From: Bombus terrestris
Lineage: Eukaryota > Arthropoda > Insecta > Hymenoptera > Apidae
Assembly (NCBI RefSeq): GCF_910591885.1
Contig: NC_063286.1
Location: forward strand, 372,001-436,000
Direction of reading: 5' to 3'
Length of the DNA: 64,000 nucleotides
Below the pieces are notes generated by a model, which had not been told where the DNA came from, searched no databases, and was given only the letters and a program-made list of their open reading frames with translations. Every line of letters begins with the position of its first letter. The stretch's first letter is position 1. Positions 29,045 through 42,780 of the stretch are shown one piece after another. The translations under genes were made by a program, and so were the position numbers.

Positions 29045-32026
29045 GTTATGCGTTATATAGTAATATTATATAACGTTATGCGTTATATAGTAATAGTATA
29101 TAACGTTATACGTTATATAGTAATAGTATATAACGTCATCCGTTATATAGTATAAGTATATAACGTTATACGTTATGTAGTAATAGTATATAACGTTATA
29201 CGTTATATAGTAATATTATATAACGTTATGCGTTATATAGTAATATTATATAACGTTATGCGTTATATAGTAATAGTATATAACGTTATACGTTATGTAG
29301 TAATAGTATATAACGTTATACGTTATATAGTAATATTATATAACGTTATACGTTATATAGTAATGGTATATAACGTTATGCGTTATATAGTAATAGTATA
29401 TAACGTTATACGTTAATACGTAATAGTATATAACGTTATGCGTTATATAGTAATAGCATATAACGTCATCCGTTATATAGTATAAGTATATAACGTTATA
29501 CGTTATGTAGTAATAGTATATAACGTTATACGTTATATAGTAATAGTATATAACGTTATACGTTATATAGTAATTGTATATAACGTTATACGTTATTACG
29601 TAATATTATATAACGTTGTGCGTTATATAGTAATAGTATATAACGTTATACGATAGTACGGAATAGTATATACCGTTATACGTTATATAGTAATAGTATA
29701 TAACGTTATACGTTATATAGTAATAGTATATAACGTTATACGTTATATAGTAATAGTATATAACGTTATACGTTATATAGTAATAGTATATAACGTTATA
29801 CGTTATATAGTAATAGTATATAACGTTATACGATAGTACGGAATAGTATATATCGTTATACGTTATATAGTAATAGTATATAACGTTATACGTTAGTACG
29901 TAATAATATACAACGTTATACGTGATATGGCAATACTATATAACGTTATACGTTATTACGTAATAGTATATAACGTTATACGTTATATAGTAATATTATA
30001 TAACGTTATGCGTTATATAGTAATATTATATAACGTTATACGTTATATAGTAATAGTATATAACGTTGTGCGTTATATAGTAATAGTTTATAACGTTATA
30101 CGTTATATAGTAATAGTATATAACGTTATGCGTTATATAGTAATAGTATATAACGTTATACGATAGAACGGAATAGTATATATCGTTATACGTTATATAG
30201 TAATAGTATATAACGTTATACGTTAGTACGTAATAATATACAACGTTATACGTGATATGGCAATACTATATAACGTTATACGTTATTACGTAATAGTATA
30301 TAACGTTATACGTTATATAGTAATAGTATATAACGTTATACGTTATATAGTAATAGTATATAACGTTATACGTTATATAGTAATAGTATATAACGTTATG
30401 CGTTATATAGTAATAGTATATAACGTTATACGATAGTACGGAATAGTATATATCGTTATACGTTATATAGTAATAGTATATAACGTTATACGTTATATAG
30501 TAATAGTATATAACGTTATACGTTATATAGTAATAGTATATAACGTTATACGTTATATAGTAATAGTATATAACGTTATACGTTATATAGTAATAGTATA
30601 TAACGTTATGCGTTATATAGTAATAGTATATAACGTTATACGATAGTACGAAATAGTATATATCGTTATACGTTATATAGTAATAGTATATAACGTTATA
30701 CGTTATATAGTAATAGTATATAACGTTATGCGTTATATAGTAATTGTATATAACGTTATACGTTATTACGTAATATTATATAACGTTATGCGTTATATAG
30801 TAATAGTATATAACGTTATACATTATATAGTAATAGTATATAACGTTATGCGTTATATAGTAATAGTATATAACGTTATACGATAGTACGGAATAGTATA
30901 TATCGTTATACGTTATATAGTAATAGTATATAACGTTATACGTTAGTACGTAATAATATACAACGTTATACGTGATATGGCAATACTATATAACGTTATA
31001 CGTTATTACGTAATAGTATATAACGTTATACGTTATATAGTAATAGTATATAACGTTATACGTTATATAGTAATAGTATATAGCGTTATACGTTATATAG
31101 TAATACTATATAACGTTGTGCGTTATATAGTAATAGTTTATAACGTTATACGATAGTACGGAATAGTATATATCGTTATACGTTATATAGTGATAGTATA
31201 TAACGTTATACGTTATATAGTAATAGTATATAACGTTATACGTTATATAGTAATAGTATATAACGTTATACGTTATATAGTAATAGTATATAACGTTATA
31301 CGATAGTACGGAATAGTATATATCGTTATACGTTATATAGTAATAGTATATAACGTTATACGTTATATAGTAATAGTATATGACGTTATACGTTATATAG
31401 TAATAGTATATAACGTTATGCGTTATATAGTAATAGTATTTAACGTTATACGATAGTACGAAATAGTATATATCGTTATACGTTATATAGTAATAGTATA
31501 TAACGTTATACGTTATATAGTAATGGTATATAACGTTATGCGTTATATAGTAATAGTATATAACGTTATACGTTATATAGTAATAGTATATAACGTTATA
31601 CGTTATATAGTAATAGTATATAACGTTATACGTTATATAGTAATATTATATAACGTTATACGTTATATAGTAATAGTATATAACGTTATACGTTATATAG
31701 TAATAGTATATAACGTTGTGCGTTATATAGTAATAGTATATAACGTTATACGATAGTACGGAATAGTATATATCGTTATACGTTATATAGTAATAGTATA
31801 TAACGTTATACGTTATATAGTAATAGTATATAACGTTATACGTTATATAGTAATAGTATATAACGTTATACGTTATATAGTAATAGTATATAACGTTATA
31901 CGTTATATAGTAATAGTATATAACGTTATACGATAGTACGGAATAGTATATATCGTTATACGTTATATAGTAATAGTATATAACGTTATACGTTAGTACG
32001 TAATAATATACAACGTTATACGTGAT

Positions 32027-33805
32027 ATGGCAATACTATATAACGTTATACGTTATTACGTAATAGTATATAACGTTATACGTTATATAGTAATATTATA
32101 TAACGTTATGCGTTATATAGTAATATTATATAACGTTATACGTTATATAGTAATAGTATATAACGTTGTGCGTTATATAGTAATAGTTTATAACGTTATA
32201 CGTTATATAGTAATAGTATATAACGTTATGCGTTATATAGTAATAGTATATAACGTTATACGATAGTACGGAATAGTATATATCGTTATACGTTATATAG
32301 TAATAGTATATAACGTTATACGTTAGTACGTAATAATATACAACGTTATACGTGATATGGCAATACTATATAACGTTATACGTTATTACGTAATAGTATA
32401 TAACGTTATACGTTATATAGTAATAGTATATAACGTTATACGTTATATAGTAATAGTATATAACGTTATACGTTATATAGTAATATTATATAACGTTATG
32501 CGTTATATAGTAATAGTATATAACGTTATACGTTATATAGTAATAGTATATAACGTTATGCGTTATATAGTAATAGTATATAACGTTATACGATAGTACG
32601 GAATAGTATATATCGTTATACGTTATATAGTAATAGTATATAACGTTATACGTTATATAGTAATAGTATATAACGTTATACGTTATATAGTAATAGTATA
32701 TAACGTTATACGTTATATAGTAATAGTATATAACGTTATACGTTATATAGTAATAGTATATAACGTTATGCGTTATATAGTAATAGTATATAACGTTATA
32801 CGATAGTACGAAATAGTATATATCGTTATACGTTATATAGTAATAGTATATAACGTTATACGTTATATAGTAATAGTATATAACGTTATGCGTTATATAG
32901 TAATTGTATATAACGTTATACGTTATTACGTAATATTATATAACGTTATGCGTTATATAGTAATAGTATATAACGTTATACATTATATAGTAATAGTATA
33001 TAACGTTATGCGTTATATAGTAATAGTATATAACGTTATACGATAGTACGGAATAGTATATATCGTTATACGTTATATAGTAATAGTATATAACGTTATA
33101 CGTTAGTACGTAATAATATACAACGTTATACGTGATATGGCAATACTATATAACGTTATACGTTATTACGTAATAGTATATAACGTTATACGTTATATAG
33201 TAATAGTATATAACGTTATACGTTATATAGTAATAGTATATAACGTTATACGTTATATAGTAATATTATATAACGTTATGCGTTATATAGTATATAACGT
33301 TATACGATAGTACGGAATAGTATATATCGTTATACGTTATATAGTAATAATATACAACGTTATACGTGATATGGCAATACTATATAACGTTATACGTTAT
33401 TACGTAATAGTATATAACGTTATACGTTATATAGTAATATTATATAACGTTATGCGTTATATAGTAATAGTATATAACGCTATACGTTATTTAGTAATAG
33501 TATATAACGTTGTGCGTTATATAGTAATAGTTTATAACGTTATACGATAGTACGGAATAGTATATATCGTTATACGTTATATAGTGATAGTATATAACGT
33601 TATACGTTATATAGTAATAGTATATAACGTTATACGTTATATAGTAATAGTATATAACGTTATACGTTAGTACGTAATAATATACAACGTTATACGTGAT
33701 ATGGCAATACTATATAACGTTATACGTTATTACGTAATAGTATATAACGTTATACGTTATATAGTAATATTATATAACGTTATGCGTTATATAGTAATAG
33801 TATAT
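32027..33805 (+). repeat. 8.9-kb-spaced duplication, copy 1
   Basis: Colinear with 40,936-42,780 at offset 8,909, becoming 8,975 after a 66-bp loss near 33,290 in this copy. Shared features include the 330-bp-spaced diverged dimers, TACATTATA variants and the unusual TTATATAGTAATAATATAC junction (about 33,342 and 42,316). Confidence 0.85.
33282..33298. other. Loop-deleted monomer (near-perfect palindrome)
   Basis: The 8-bp arms GTTATATA and TATATAAC are joined by a single G at 33,290 in place of the 7-nt loop. Six loop bases are gone. Next to a two-monomer loss, this gives the 66-bp deficit against 42,046-42,285. Confidence 0.9.
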
Positions 33806-34098
33806 AACGTTATACGTTATATAGTAATAGTATATAACGTTGTGCGTTATATAGTAATAGTTTATAACGTTATACGATAGTACGGAATAGTATATATCGT
33901 TATACGTTATATAGTGGTAGTATATAACGTTATACGTTATATAGTAATAGTATATAACGTTATACGTTATATAGTAATATTATATAACGTTATGCGTTAT
34001 ATAGTAATAGTATATAACGTTATACGTTATATAGTAATAGTATATAACGTTATACGTTATAAAGTAATAGTATATAACGTTATACGTTAATACGTAAT

Positions 34099-34102
34099 AG
34101 TA
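34099..34102. repeat. Target-site duplication, left (AGTA), second island
   Basis: Same AGTA as beside the first island, copied along with the flanks rather than generated by a new insertion. Confidence 0.85.
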
Positions 34103-34712
34103 TGTCGAATTGTCGTTTGGATTTCGAGCGCGAGACGAATCTTCGTTAGCATTTGCCATCATGCTGTTCAATAAAGGTTGTATTTACATAAAATTATATT
34201 TCTTTACAAAGTTTGATAAATAATTAGTTTATCGGTTAACTAAGATAACAAACAATAAGTAAACAAATGCTTTAAATAATATTCTTGGGTTCTGTAACGA
34301 ATCCACGGTCAATGGGAAACTTTCTGTACGTTTTAATATATTTTGATAGCACACTGACACGTTCACTCTGGCACAGGGTTTCCCCAAGACTCACCCAAGA
34401 CGATGACAGTAAACTCTCCAAGGAGATTGCAAAATAAAGGACAGATACAGTTACATATATCAAATACATATTGATCGGGAATATCAACAAATTCCCAAGC
34501 GCCGTAACTAGGCAGTTCCACATAAACCAGCATTGCTCCTGATCAAGACTTGATTGTTTATACAGCGTATCCCTTAACACTGGAACCTCCTTTGTAAAAC
34601 ATTTCGTTCATCCCGTGACCGTGGCTACGTTCGGCGACCAGTTATGTCACCCCGAGCCCAAGTATTGAGAAATCTTCCAAAAGAAAGGCTCGATGTCTCT
34701 GCATCTCCGACA
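34103..34712. mobile_element. Second copy of the probable solo LTR
   Basis: I found no base different from 14,168-14,777 when comparing the two line by line. Termini, AGTA repeats and array phase are the same, and the flanking satellite variants match too. It is therefore a passenger of the array duplication, not a second transposition. AATAAA motifs fall at 34,170-34,175 and 34,433-34,438 (+ strand). The 102-codon open frame on the minus strand (34,272-34,580) is unchanged, which reflects recency, not selection. Confidence 0.8.
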
Positions 34713-34716
34713 AGTA
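34713..34716. repeat. Target-site duplication, right (AGTA), second island
   Basis: Right member of the 4-bp duplication, followed by TATATCGTTATACG. Confidence 0.85.
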
Positions 34717-36719
34717 TATATCGTTATACGTTATATAGTAATAGTATATAACGTTATACGTTATATAGTAATAGTATATAACGTTATACGTTATATAATA
34801 ATAGTATATAACGTTATACGTTAATACGTAATAGTATATATCGTTATACGTTATATAGTAATAGTATATAACGTTATGCGCTATATAGTAATAGTATATA
34901 ACGTCATACGTTATATAGTATAAGTATATAACGTTATACGTTATATAGTAATAGTATATAACGTTATACGTGATATGGTAATACTATATAACGTTATACG
35001 TTATATAGTAATAGTATATAACGCTATACGTTATATAGTAATGGTATATAACGTTATACGTTATATAGTAATATTATATAACGTTATGCGTTATATAGTA
35101 ATAGTATATAACGTTATACGTTATATAGTAATATTATATAACGTTATACGTTATATAGTAATAGTATATAACGTTATGCGTTATATAGTAATAGTATATA
35201 ACGTTATACGTTATATAGTAATAGTATATAACGTTATGCGTTATATAGTAATAGTATATAACGTTATACGATAGTACGGAATAGTATATATCGTTATACG
35301 TTATATAGTAATAGTATATAACGTTATACGTTATATAGTAATAGTATATAACGTTATGCGTTATATAGTAATAGTATATAACGTTATACGTTATATAGTA
35401 ATAGTATATAACGTTATGCGTTATATAGTAATAGTATATAACGTTATACGATAGTACGAAATAGTATATATCGTTATACGTTATATAGTAATAGTATATA
35501 ACGTTATACGTTATATAGTAATGGTATATAACGTTATGCGTTATATAGTAATAGTATATAACGTTATACGTTATATAGTAATATTATATAACGTTATACG
35601 TTATATAGTAATAGTATATAACGTTATGCGTTATATAGTAATATTATATAACGTTATACGTTATATAGTAATAGTATATAACGTTGTGCGTTATATAGTA
35701 ATAGTTTATAACGTTATACGTTATATAGTAATAGTATATAACGTTATGCGTTATATAGTAATAGTATATAACGTTATACGATAGTACGGAATAGTATATA
35801 TCGTTATACGTTATATAGTAATAGTATATAACGTTATACGTTAGTACGTAATAATATACAACGTTATACGTGATATGGCAATACTATATAACGTTATACG
35901 TTATTACGTAATAGTATATAACGTTATACGTTATATAGTAATAGTATATAACGTTATACGTTATATAGTAATAGTATATAACGTTATACGTTATATAGTA
36001 ATATTATATAACGTTATGCGTTATATAGTAATAGTATATAACGTTATACGTTATATAGTAATAGTATATAACGTTATGCGTTATATAGTAATAGTATATA
36101 ACGTTATACGATAGTACGGAATAGTATATATCGTTATACGTTATATAGTAATAGTATATAACGTTATACGTTATATAGTAATAGTATATAACGTTATACG
36201 TTATATAGTAATAGTATATAACGTTATACGTTATATAGTAATAGTATATAACGTTATACGTTATATAGTAATAGTATATAGCGTTATACGTTATATAGTA
36301 ATACTATATAACGTTATGCGTTATATAGTAATAGTATATAACGTTATACGTTATATAGTAATAGTATATAACGTTATACGTTATATAGTAATAGTATATA
36401 ACGTTATACGTTATATAGTAATAGTATATAACGTTATACGTTATATAGTAATAGTATATAGCGTTATACGTTATATAGTACTAGTATATAACGTTATGCG
36501 TTATATAGTAACAGTATATAACGTTATACGATAGTACGGAATAGAATATATCGTTATACGTTATATAGTAATAGTATATAACGTTATACGTTAGTACGTA
36601 ATAATATACAACGTTATACGTGATATGGCAATACTATATAACGTTATACGTTATTACGTAATAGTATATAACGTTATACGTTATACAGTAATAGTATATA
36701 ACGTTATACGTTATATAGT

Positions 36720-39490
36720 AATAGTATATAACGTTATGCGTTATATAGTAATTGTATATAACGTTATACGTTATTACGTAATATTATATAACGTTATGCG
36801 TTATATAGTAATAGTATATAACGTTATACGTTATATAGTAATAGTATATAACGTTATGCGTTATATAGTAATAGTATATAACGTTATACGATAGTACGGA
36901 ATAGTATATATCGTTATACGTTATATAGTAATAGTATATAACGTTATACGTTAGTACGTAATAATATACAACGTTATACGTGATATGGCAATACTATATA
37001 ACGTTATACGTTATTACGTAATAGTATATAACGTTATACGTTATATAGTAATAGTATATAACGTTATACGTTATATAGTAAGAGTATATAACGTTATACG
37101 TTATATAGTAATATTATATAACGTTATGCGTTATATAGTAATAGTATATAACGTTGTACGTTATATAGTAATAGTATATAACGTTATGCGTTATATAGTA
37201 ATAGTATATAACGTTATACGATAGTACGGAATAGTATATATCGTTATACGTTATATAGTAATAGTATATAACGTTATACGTTATATAGTAATAGTATATA
37301 ACGTTATACGTTATATAGTAATAGTATAACGTTATATACTATTACTATATAACGTTGTGCGTTATATAGTAATAGTTTATAACGTTATACGATAGTACGG
37401 AATAGTATATATCGTTATACGTTATATAGTGATAGTATATAACGTTATACGTTATATAGTAATAGTATATAACGTTATACGTTATATAGTAATAGTATAT
37501 AACGTTATACGATAGTACGGAATAGTATATATCGTTATACGTTATATAGTAATAGTATATAACGTTATACGTTAGTACGTAATAATATACAACGTTATAC
37601 GTGATATGGCAATACTATATAACGTTATACGTTATTACGTAATAGTATATAACGTTATACGTTATATAGTAATATTATATAACGTTATGCGTTATATAGT
37701 AATAGTATATAACGCTATACGTTATATAGTAATAGTATATAACGTTGTGCGTTATATAGTAATAGTTTATAACGTTATACGATAGTACGGAATAGTATAT
37801 GTCGTTATACGTTATATAGTGATAGTATATAACGTTATACGTTATATAGTAATAGTATATAACGTTATACGTTATATAGTAATAGTATATAACGTTATAC
37901 GTTAGTACGTAATAATATACAACGTTATACGTGATATGGCAATACTATATAACGTTATACGTTATTACGTAATAGTATATAACGTTATACGTTATATAGT
38001 AATACTATATAACGTTATGCGTTATATAGTAATATTATATAACGTTATGCGTTATATAGTAATAGTATATAACGTTATACGTTATATAGTAATAGTATAT
38101 AACGTCATCCGTTATATAGTATAAGTATATAACGTTATACGTTATGTAGTAATAGTATATAACGTTATACGTTATATAGTAATATTATATAACGTTATGC
38201 GTTATATAGTAATATTATATAACGTTATGCGTTATATAGTAATAGTATATAACGTTATACGTTATGTAGTAATAGTATATAACGTTATACGTTATATAGT
38301 AATATTATATAACGTTATACGTTATATAGTAATGGTATATAACGTTATGCGTTATATAGTAATAGTATATAACGTTATACGTTAATACGTAATAGTATAT
38401 AACGTTATGCGTTATATAGTAATAGCATATAACGTCATCCGTTATATAGTATAAGTATATAACGTTATACGTTATGTAGTAATAGTATATAACGTTATAC
38501 GTTATATAGTAATAGTATATAACGTTATACGTTATATAGTAATTGTATATAACGTTATACGTTATTACGTAATATTATATAACGTTGTGCGTTATATAGT
38601 AATAGTATATAACGTTATACGATAGTACGGAATAGTATATACCGTTATACGTTATATAGTAATAGTATATAACGTTATACGTTATATAGTAATAGTATAT
38701 AACGTTATACGTTATATAGTAATAGTATATAACGTTATACGTTATATAGTAATAGTATATAACGTTATACGTTATATAGTAATAGTATATAACGTTATAC
38801 GATAGTACGGAATAGTATATATCGTTATACGTTATATAGTAATAGTATATAACGTTATACGTTAGTACGTAATAATATACAACGTTATACGTGATATGGC
38901 AATACTATATAACGTTATACGTTATTACGTAATAGTATATAACGTTATACGTTATATAGTAATATTATATAACGTTATGCGTTATATAGTAATATTATAT
39001 AACGTTATACGTTATATAGTAATAGTATATAACGTTGTGCGTTATATAGTAATAGTTTATAACGTTATACGTTATATAGTAATAGTATATAACGTTATGC
39101 GTTATATAGTAATAGTATATAACGTTATACGATAGAACGGAATAGTATATATCGTTATACGTTATATAGTAATAGTATATAACGTTATACGTTAGTACGT
39201 AATAATATACAACGTTATACGTGATATGGCAATACTATATAACGTTATACGTTATTACGTAATAGTATATAACGTTATACGTTATATAGTAATAGTATAT
39301 AACGTTATACGTTATATAGTAATAGTATATAACGTTATACGTTATATAGTAATAGTATATAACGTTATGCGTTATATAGTAATAGTATATAACGTTATAC
39401 GATAGTACGGAATAGTATATATCGTTATACGTTATATAGTAATAGTATATAACGTTATACGTTATATAGTAATAGTATATAACGTTATAC
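36720..39490 (+). repeat. 6.33-kb unit, partial third copy
   Basis: Matches about 21,329-24,198 at offset 15,391, then 15,292 past the flipped-loop site and a further loss near 38,000. It shares TAAGAGTAT, GTTGTACG, the GTCATCCG/TAGTATAAG cluster, TATATACCG and GATAGAACGGAA with the other two copies. Confidence 0.85.
37331..37353 (-). other. Flipped 7-nt loop, with 9-bp loss
   Basis: Loop CTATTAC at 37,339-37,345. Third-copy partner of 21,949 and 28,272. The left junction AATAGTATAACG is the 9-bp-loss form otherwise seen only at 17,426. Confidence 0.9.
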
Positions 39491-40230
39491 GTTATATAGT
39501 AATGGTATATAACGTTATGCGTTATATAGTAATAGTATATAACGTTATACGTTAATACGTAATAGTATATAACGTTATGCGTTATATAGTAATAGCATAT
39601 AACGTCATCCGTTATATAGTATAAGTATATAACGTTATACGTTATGTAGTAATAGTATATAACGTTATACGTTATATAGTAATAGTATATAACGTTATAC
39701 GTTATATAGTAATTGTATATAACGTTATACGTTATTACGTAATATTATATAACGTTGTGCGTTATATAGTAATAGTATATAACGTTATACGATAGTACGG
39801 AATAGTATATACCGTTATACGTTATATAGTAATAGTATATAACGTTATACGTTATATAGTAATAGTATATAACGTTATACGTTATATAGTAATAGTATAT
39901 AACGTTATACGTTATATAGTAATAGTATATAACGTTATACGATAGTACGGAATAGTATATATCGTTATACGTTATATAGTAATAGTATATAACGTTATAC
40001 GTTAGTACGTAATAATATACAACGTTATACGTGATATGGCAATACTATATAACGTTATACGTTATTACGTAATAGTATATAACGTTATACGTTATATAGT
40101 AATATTATATAACGTTATGCGTTATATAGTAATATTATATAACGTTATACGTTATATAGTAATAGTATATAACGTTGTGCGTTATATAGTAATAGTTTAT
40201 AACGTTATACGTTATATAGTAATAGTATAT
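38331..40230 (+). repeat. 1.14-1.17-kb tandem duplication
   Basis: 38,331 onward (GGTATATAACGTTATGCG, AATACGTAAT, AGCATATA, GTCATCCG, TAGTATAAG) repeats from 39,501 at offset 1,170. The offset falls to 1,140 after loss of one monomer in a run of canonical units (38,896 and 40,036). TATATACCG near 38,641 and 39,811 is shared. Confidence 0.88.
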
Positions 40231-40935
40231 AACGTTATGCGTTATATAGTAATAGTATATAACGTTATACGTTATATAGTACTAGTATATAACGTTATGC
40301 GTTATATAGTAACAGTATATAACGTTATACGATAGTACGGAATAGAATATATCGTTATACGTTATATAGTAATAGTATATAACGTTATACGTTAGTACGT
40401 AATAATATACAACGTTATACGTGATATGGCAATACTATATAACGTTATACGTTATTACGTAATAGTATATAACGTTATACGTTATACAGTAATAGTATAT
40501 AACGTTATACGTTATATAGTAATAGTATATAACGTTATACGTTATATAGTAATATTATATAACGTTATACGTTATATAGTAATAGTATATAACGTTATAC
40601 GTTATATAGTAATAGTATATAACGTTGTGCGTTATATAGTAATAGTATATAACGTTATACGATAGTACGGAATAGTATATATCGTTATACGTTATATAGT
40701 AATAGTATATAACGTTATACGTTATATAGTAATAGTATATAACGTTATACGTTATATAGTAATAGTATATAACGTTATACGTTATATAGTAATAGTATAT
40801 AACGTTATACGTTATATAGTAATAGTATATAACGTTATACGATAGTACGGAATAGTATATATCGTTATACGTTATATAGTAATAGTATATAACGTTATAC
40901 GTTAGTACGTAATAATATACAACGTTATACGTGAT

Positions 40936-42780
40936 ATGGCAATACTATATAACGTTATACGTTATTACGTAATAGTATATAACGTTATACGTTATATAGT
41001 AATATTATATAACGTTATGCGTTATATAGTAATATTATATAACGTTATACGTTATATAGTAATAGTATATAACGTTGTGCGTTATATAGTAATAGTTTAT
41101 AACGTTATACGTTATATAGTAATAGTATATAACGTTATGCGTTATATAGTAATAGTATATAACGTTATACGATAGTACGGAATAGTATATATCGTTATAC
41201 GTTATATAGTAATAGTATATAACGTTATACGTTAGTACGTAATAATATACAACGTTATACGTGATATGGCAATACTATATAACGTTATACGTTATTACGT
41301 AATAATATACAACGTTATACGTTATATAGTAATAGTATATAACGTTATACGTTATATAGTAATAGTATATAACGTTATACGTTATATAGTAATATTATAT
41401 AACGTTATGCGTTATATAGTAATAGTATATAACGTTATACGTTATATAGTAATAGTATATAACGTTATGCGTTATATAGTAATAGTATATAACGTTATAC
41501 GATAGTACGGAATAGTATATATCGTTATACGTTATATAGTAATAGTATATAACGTTATACGTTATATAGTAATAGTATATAACGTTATACGTTATATAGT
41601 AATAGTATATAACGTTATACGTTATATAGTAATAGTATATAACGTTATACGTTATATAGTAATAGTATATAACGTTATGCGTTATATAGTAATAGTATAT
41701 AACGTTATACGATAGTACGAAATAGTATATATCGTTATACGTTATATAGTAATAGTATATAACGTTATACGTTATATAGTAATAGTATATAACGTTATGC
41801 GTTATATAGTAATTGTATATAACGTTATACGTTATTACGTAATATTATATAACGTTATGCGTTATATAGTAATAGTATATAACGTTATACATTATACAGT
41901 AATAGTATATAACGTTATGCGTTATATAGTTATAGTATATAACGTTATACGATAGTACGGAATAGTATATATCGTTATACGTTATATAGTAATAGTATAT
42001 AACGTTATACGTTAGTACGTAATAATATACAACGTTATACGTGATATGGCAATACTATATAACGTTATACGTTATTACGTAATAGTATATAACGTTATAC
42101 GTTATATAGTAATAGTATATAACGTTATACGTTATATAGTAATAGTATATAACGTTATACGTTATATAGTAATATTATATAACGTTATGCGTTATATAGT
42201 AATAGTATATAACGTTATACGTTATATAGTAATAGTATATAACGTTATGCGTTATATAGTAATAGTATATAACGTTATACGATAGTACGGAATAGTATAT
42301 ATCGTTATACGTTATATAGTAATAATATACAACGTTATACGTGATATGGCAATACTATATAACGTTATACGTTATTACGTAATAGTATATAACGTTATAC
42401 GTTATATAGTAATATTATATAACGTTATGCGTTATATAGTAATAGTATATAACGCTATACGTTATTTAGTAATAGTATATAACGTTGTGCGTTATATAGT
42501 AATAGTTTATAACGTTATACGATAGTACGGAATAGTATATATCGTTATACGTTATATAGTGATAGTATATAACGTTATACGTTATATAGTAATAGTATAT
42601 AACGTTATACGTTATATAGTAATAGTATATAACGTTATACGTTAGTACGTAATAATATACAACGTTATACGTGATATGGCAATACTATATAACGTTATAC
42701 GTTATTACGTAATAGTATATAACGTTATACGTTATATAGTAATATTATATAACGTTATGCGTTATATAGTAATAGTATAT
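40936..42780 (+). repeat. 8.9-kb-spaced duplication, copy 2
   Basis: Partner of 32,027-33,805. From about 42,046 it also matches 13,136 onward at offset 28,910, including the GCTATACGTTATTTAG variant (13,544 and 42,454). It diverges before reaching the point where the island sits in the other two copies. Confidence 0.85.

Larger units (their letters stand above)
25730..31463 (+). repeat. 6.33-kb-spaced duplication, copy 2
   Basis: Second copy of 19,400-25,140; about 590 bp of array separates the two. The flipped loops are shared at matching positions (26,389, 28,272, 29,022) but their left junctions differ from copy 1 at two of three: 28,272 has lost 7 bp where 21,949 has not, and 29,022 carries the extra 5-nt flip that 22,699 lacks. 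Confidence 0.88.
14778..34102 (+). repeat. 30-bp satellite array, region B between islands
   Basis: A continuous array holding all but one of the nine flipped-loop monomers in the window. Diverged dimers repeat at about 330 bp in blocks (16,690/17,020, 17,821/18,151, 18,924/19,254, 20,454/20,784, 25,674/26,004, 26,784/27,114, 32,027/32,357). Phase shifts of -9 (near 17,425), -7 (near 18,530) and -7 (near 28,272) coincide with flipped loops; a -6 shift at 33,290 is a loop deletion. Common variants are GTTGTGCG and AGTTTATAAC, which usually occur together. No gene. Confidence 0.96.
33420..35643 (+). repeat. Island-bearing duplicon, copy 2
   Basis: Read as identical to 13,485-15,708 at offset 19,935. 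To the right the copies diverge by a 60-bp insertion here, so the next diverged dimer is at offset 19,995 (15,880 and 35,875). Confidence 0.9.
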
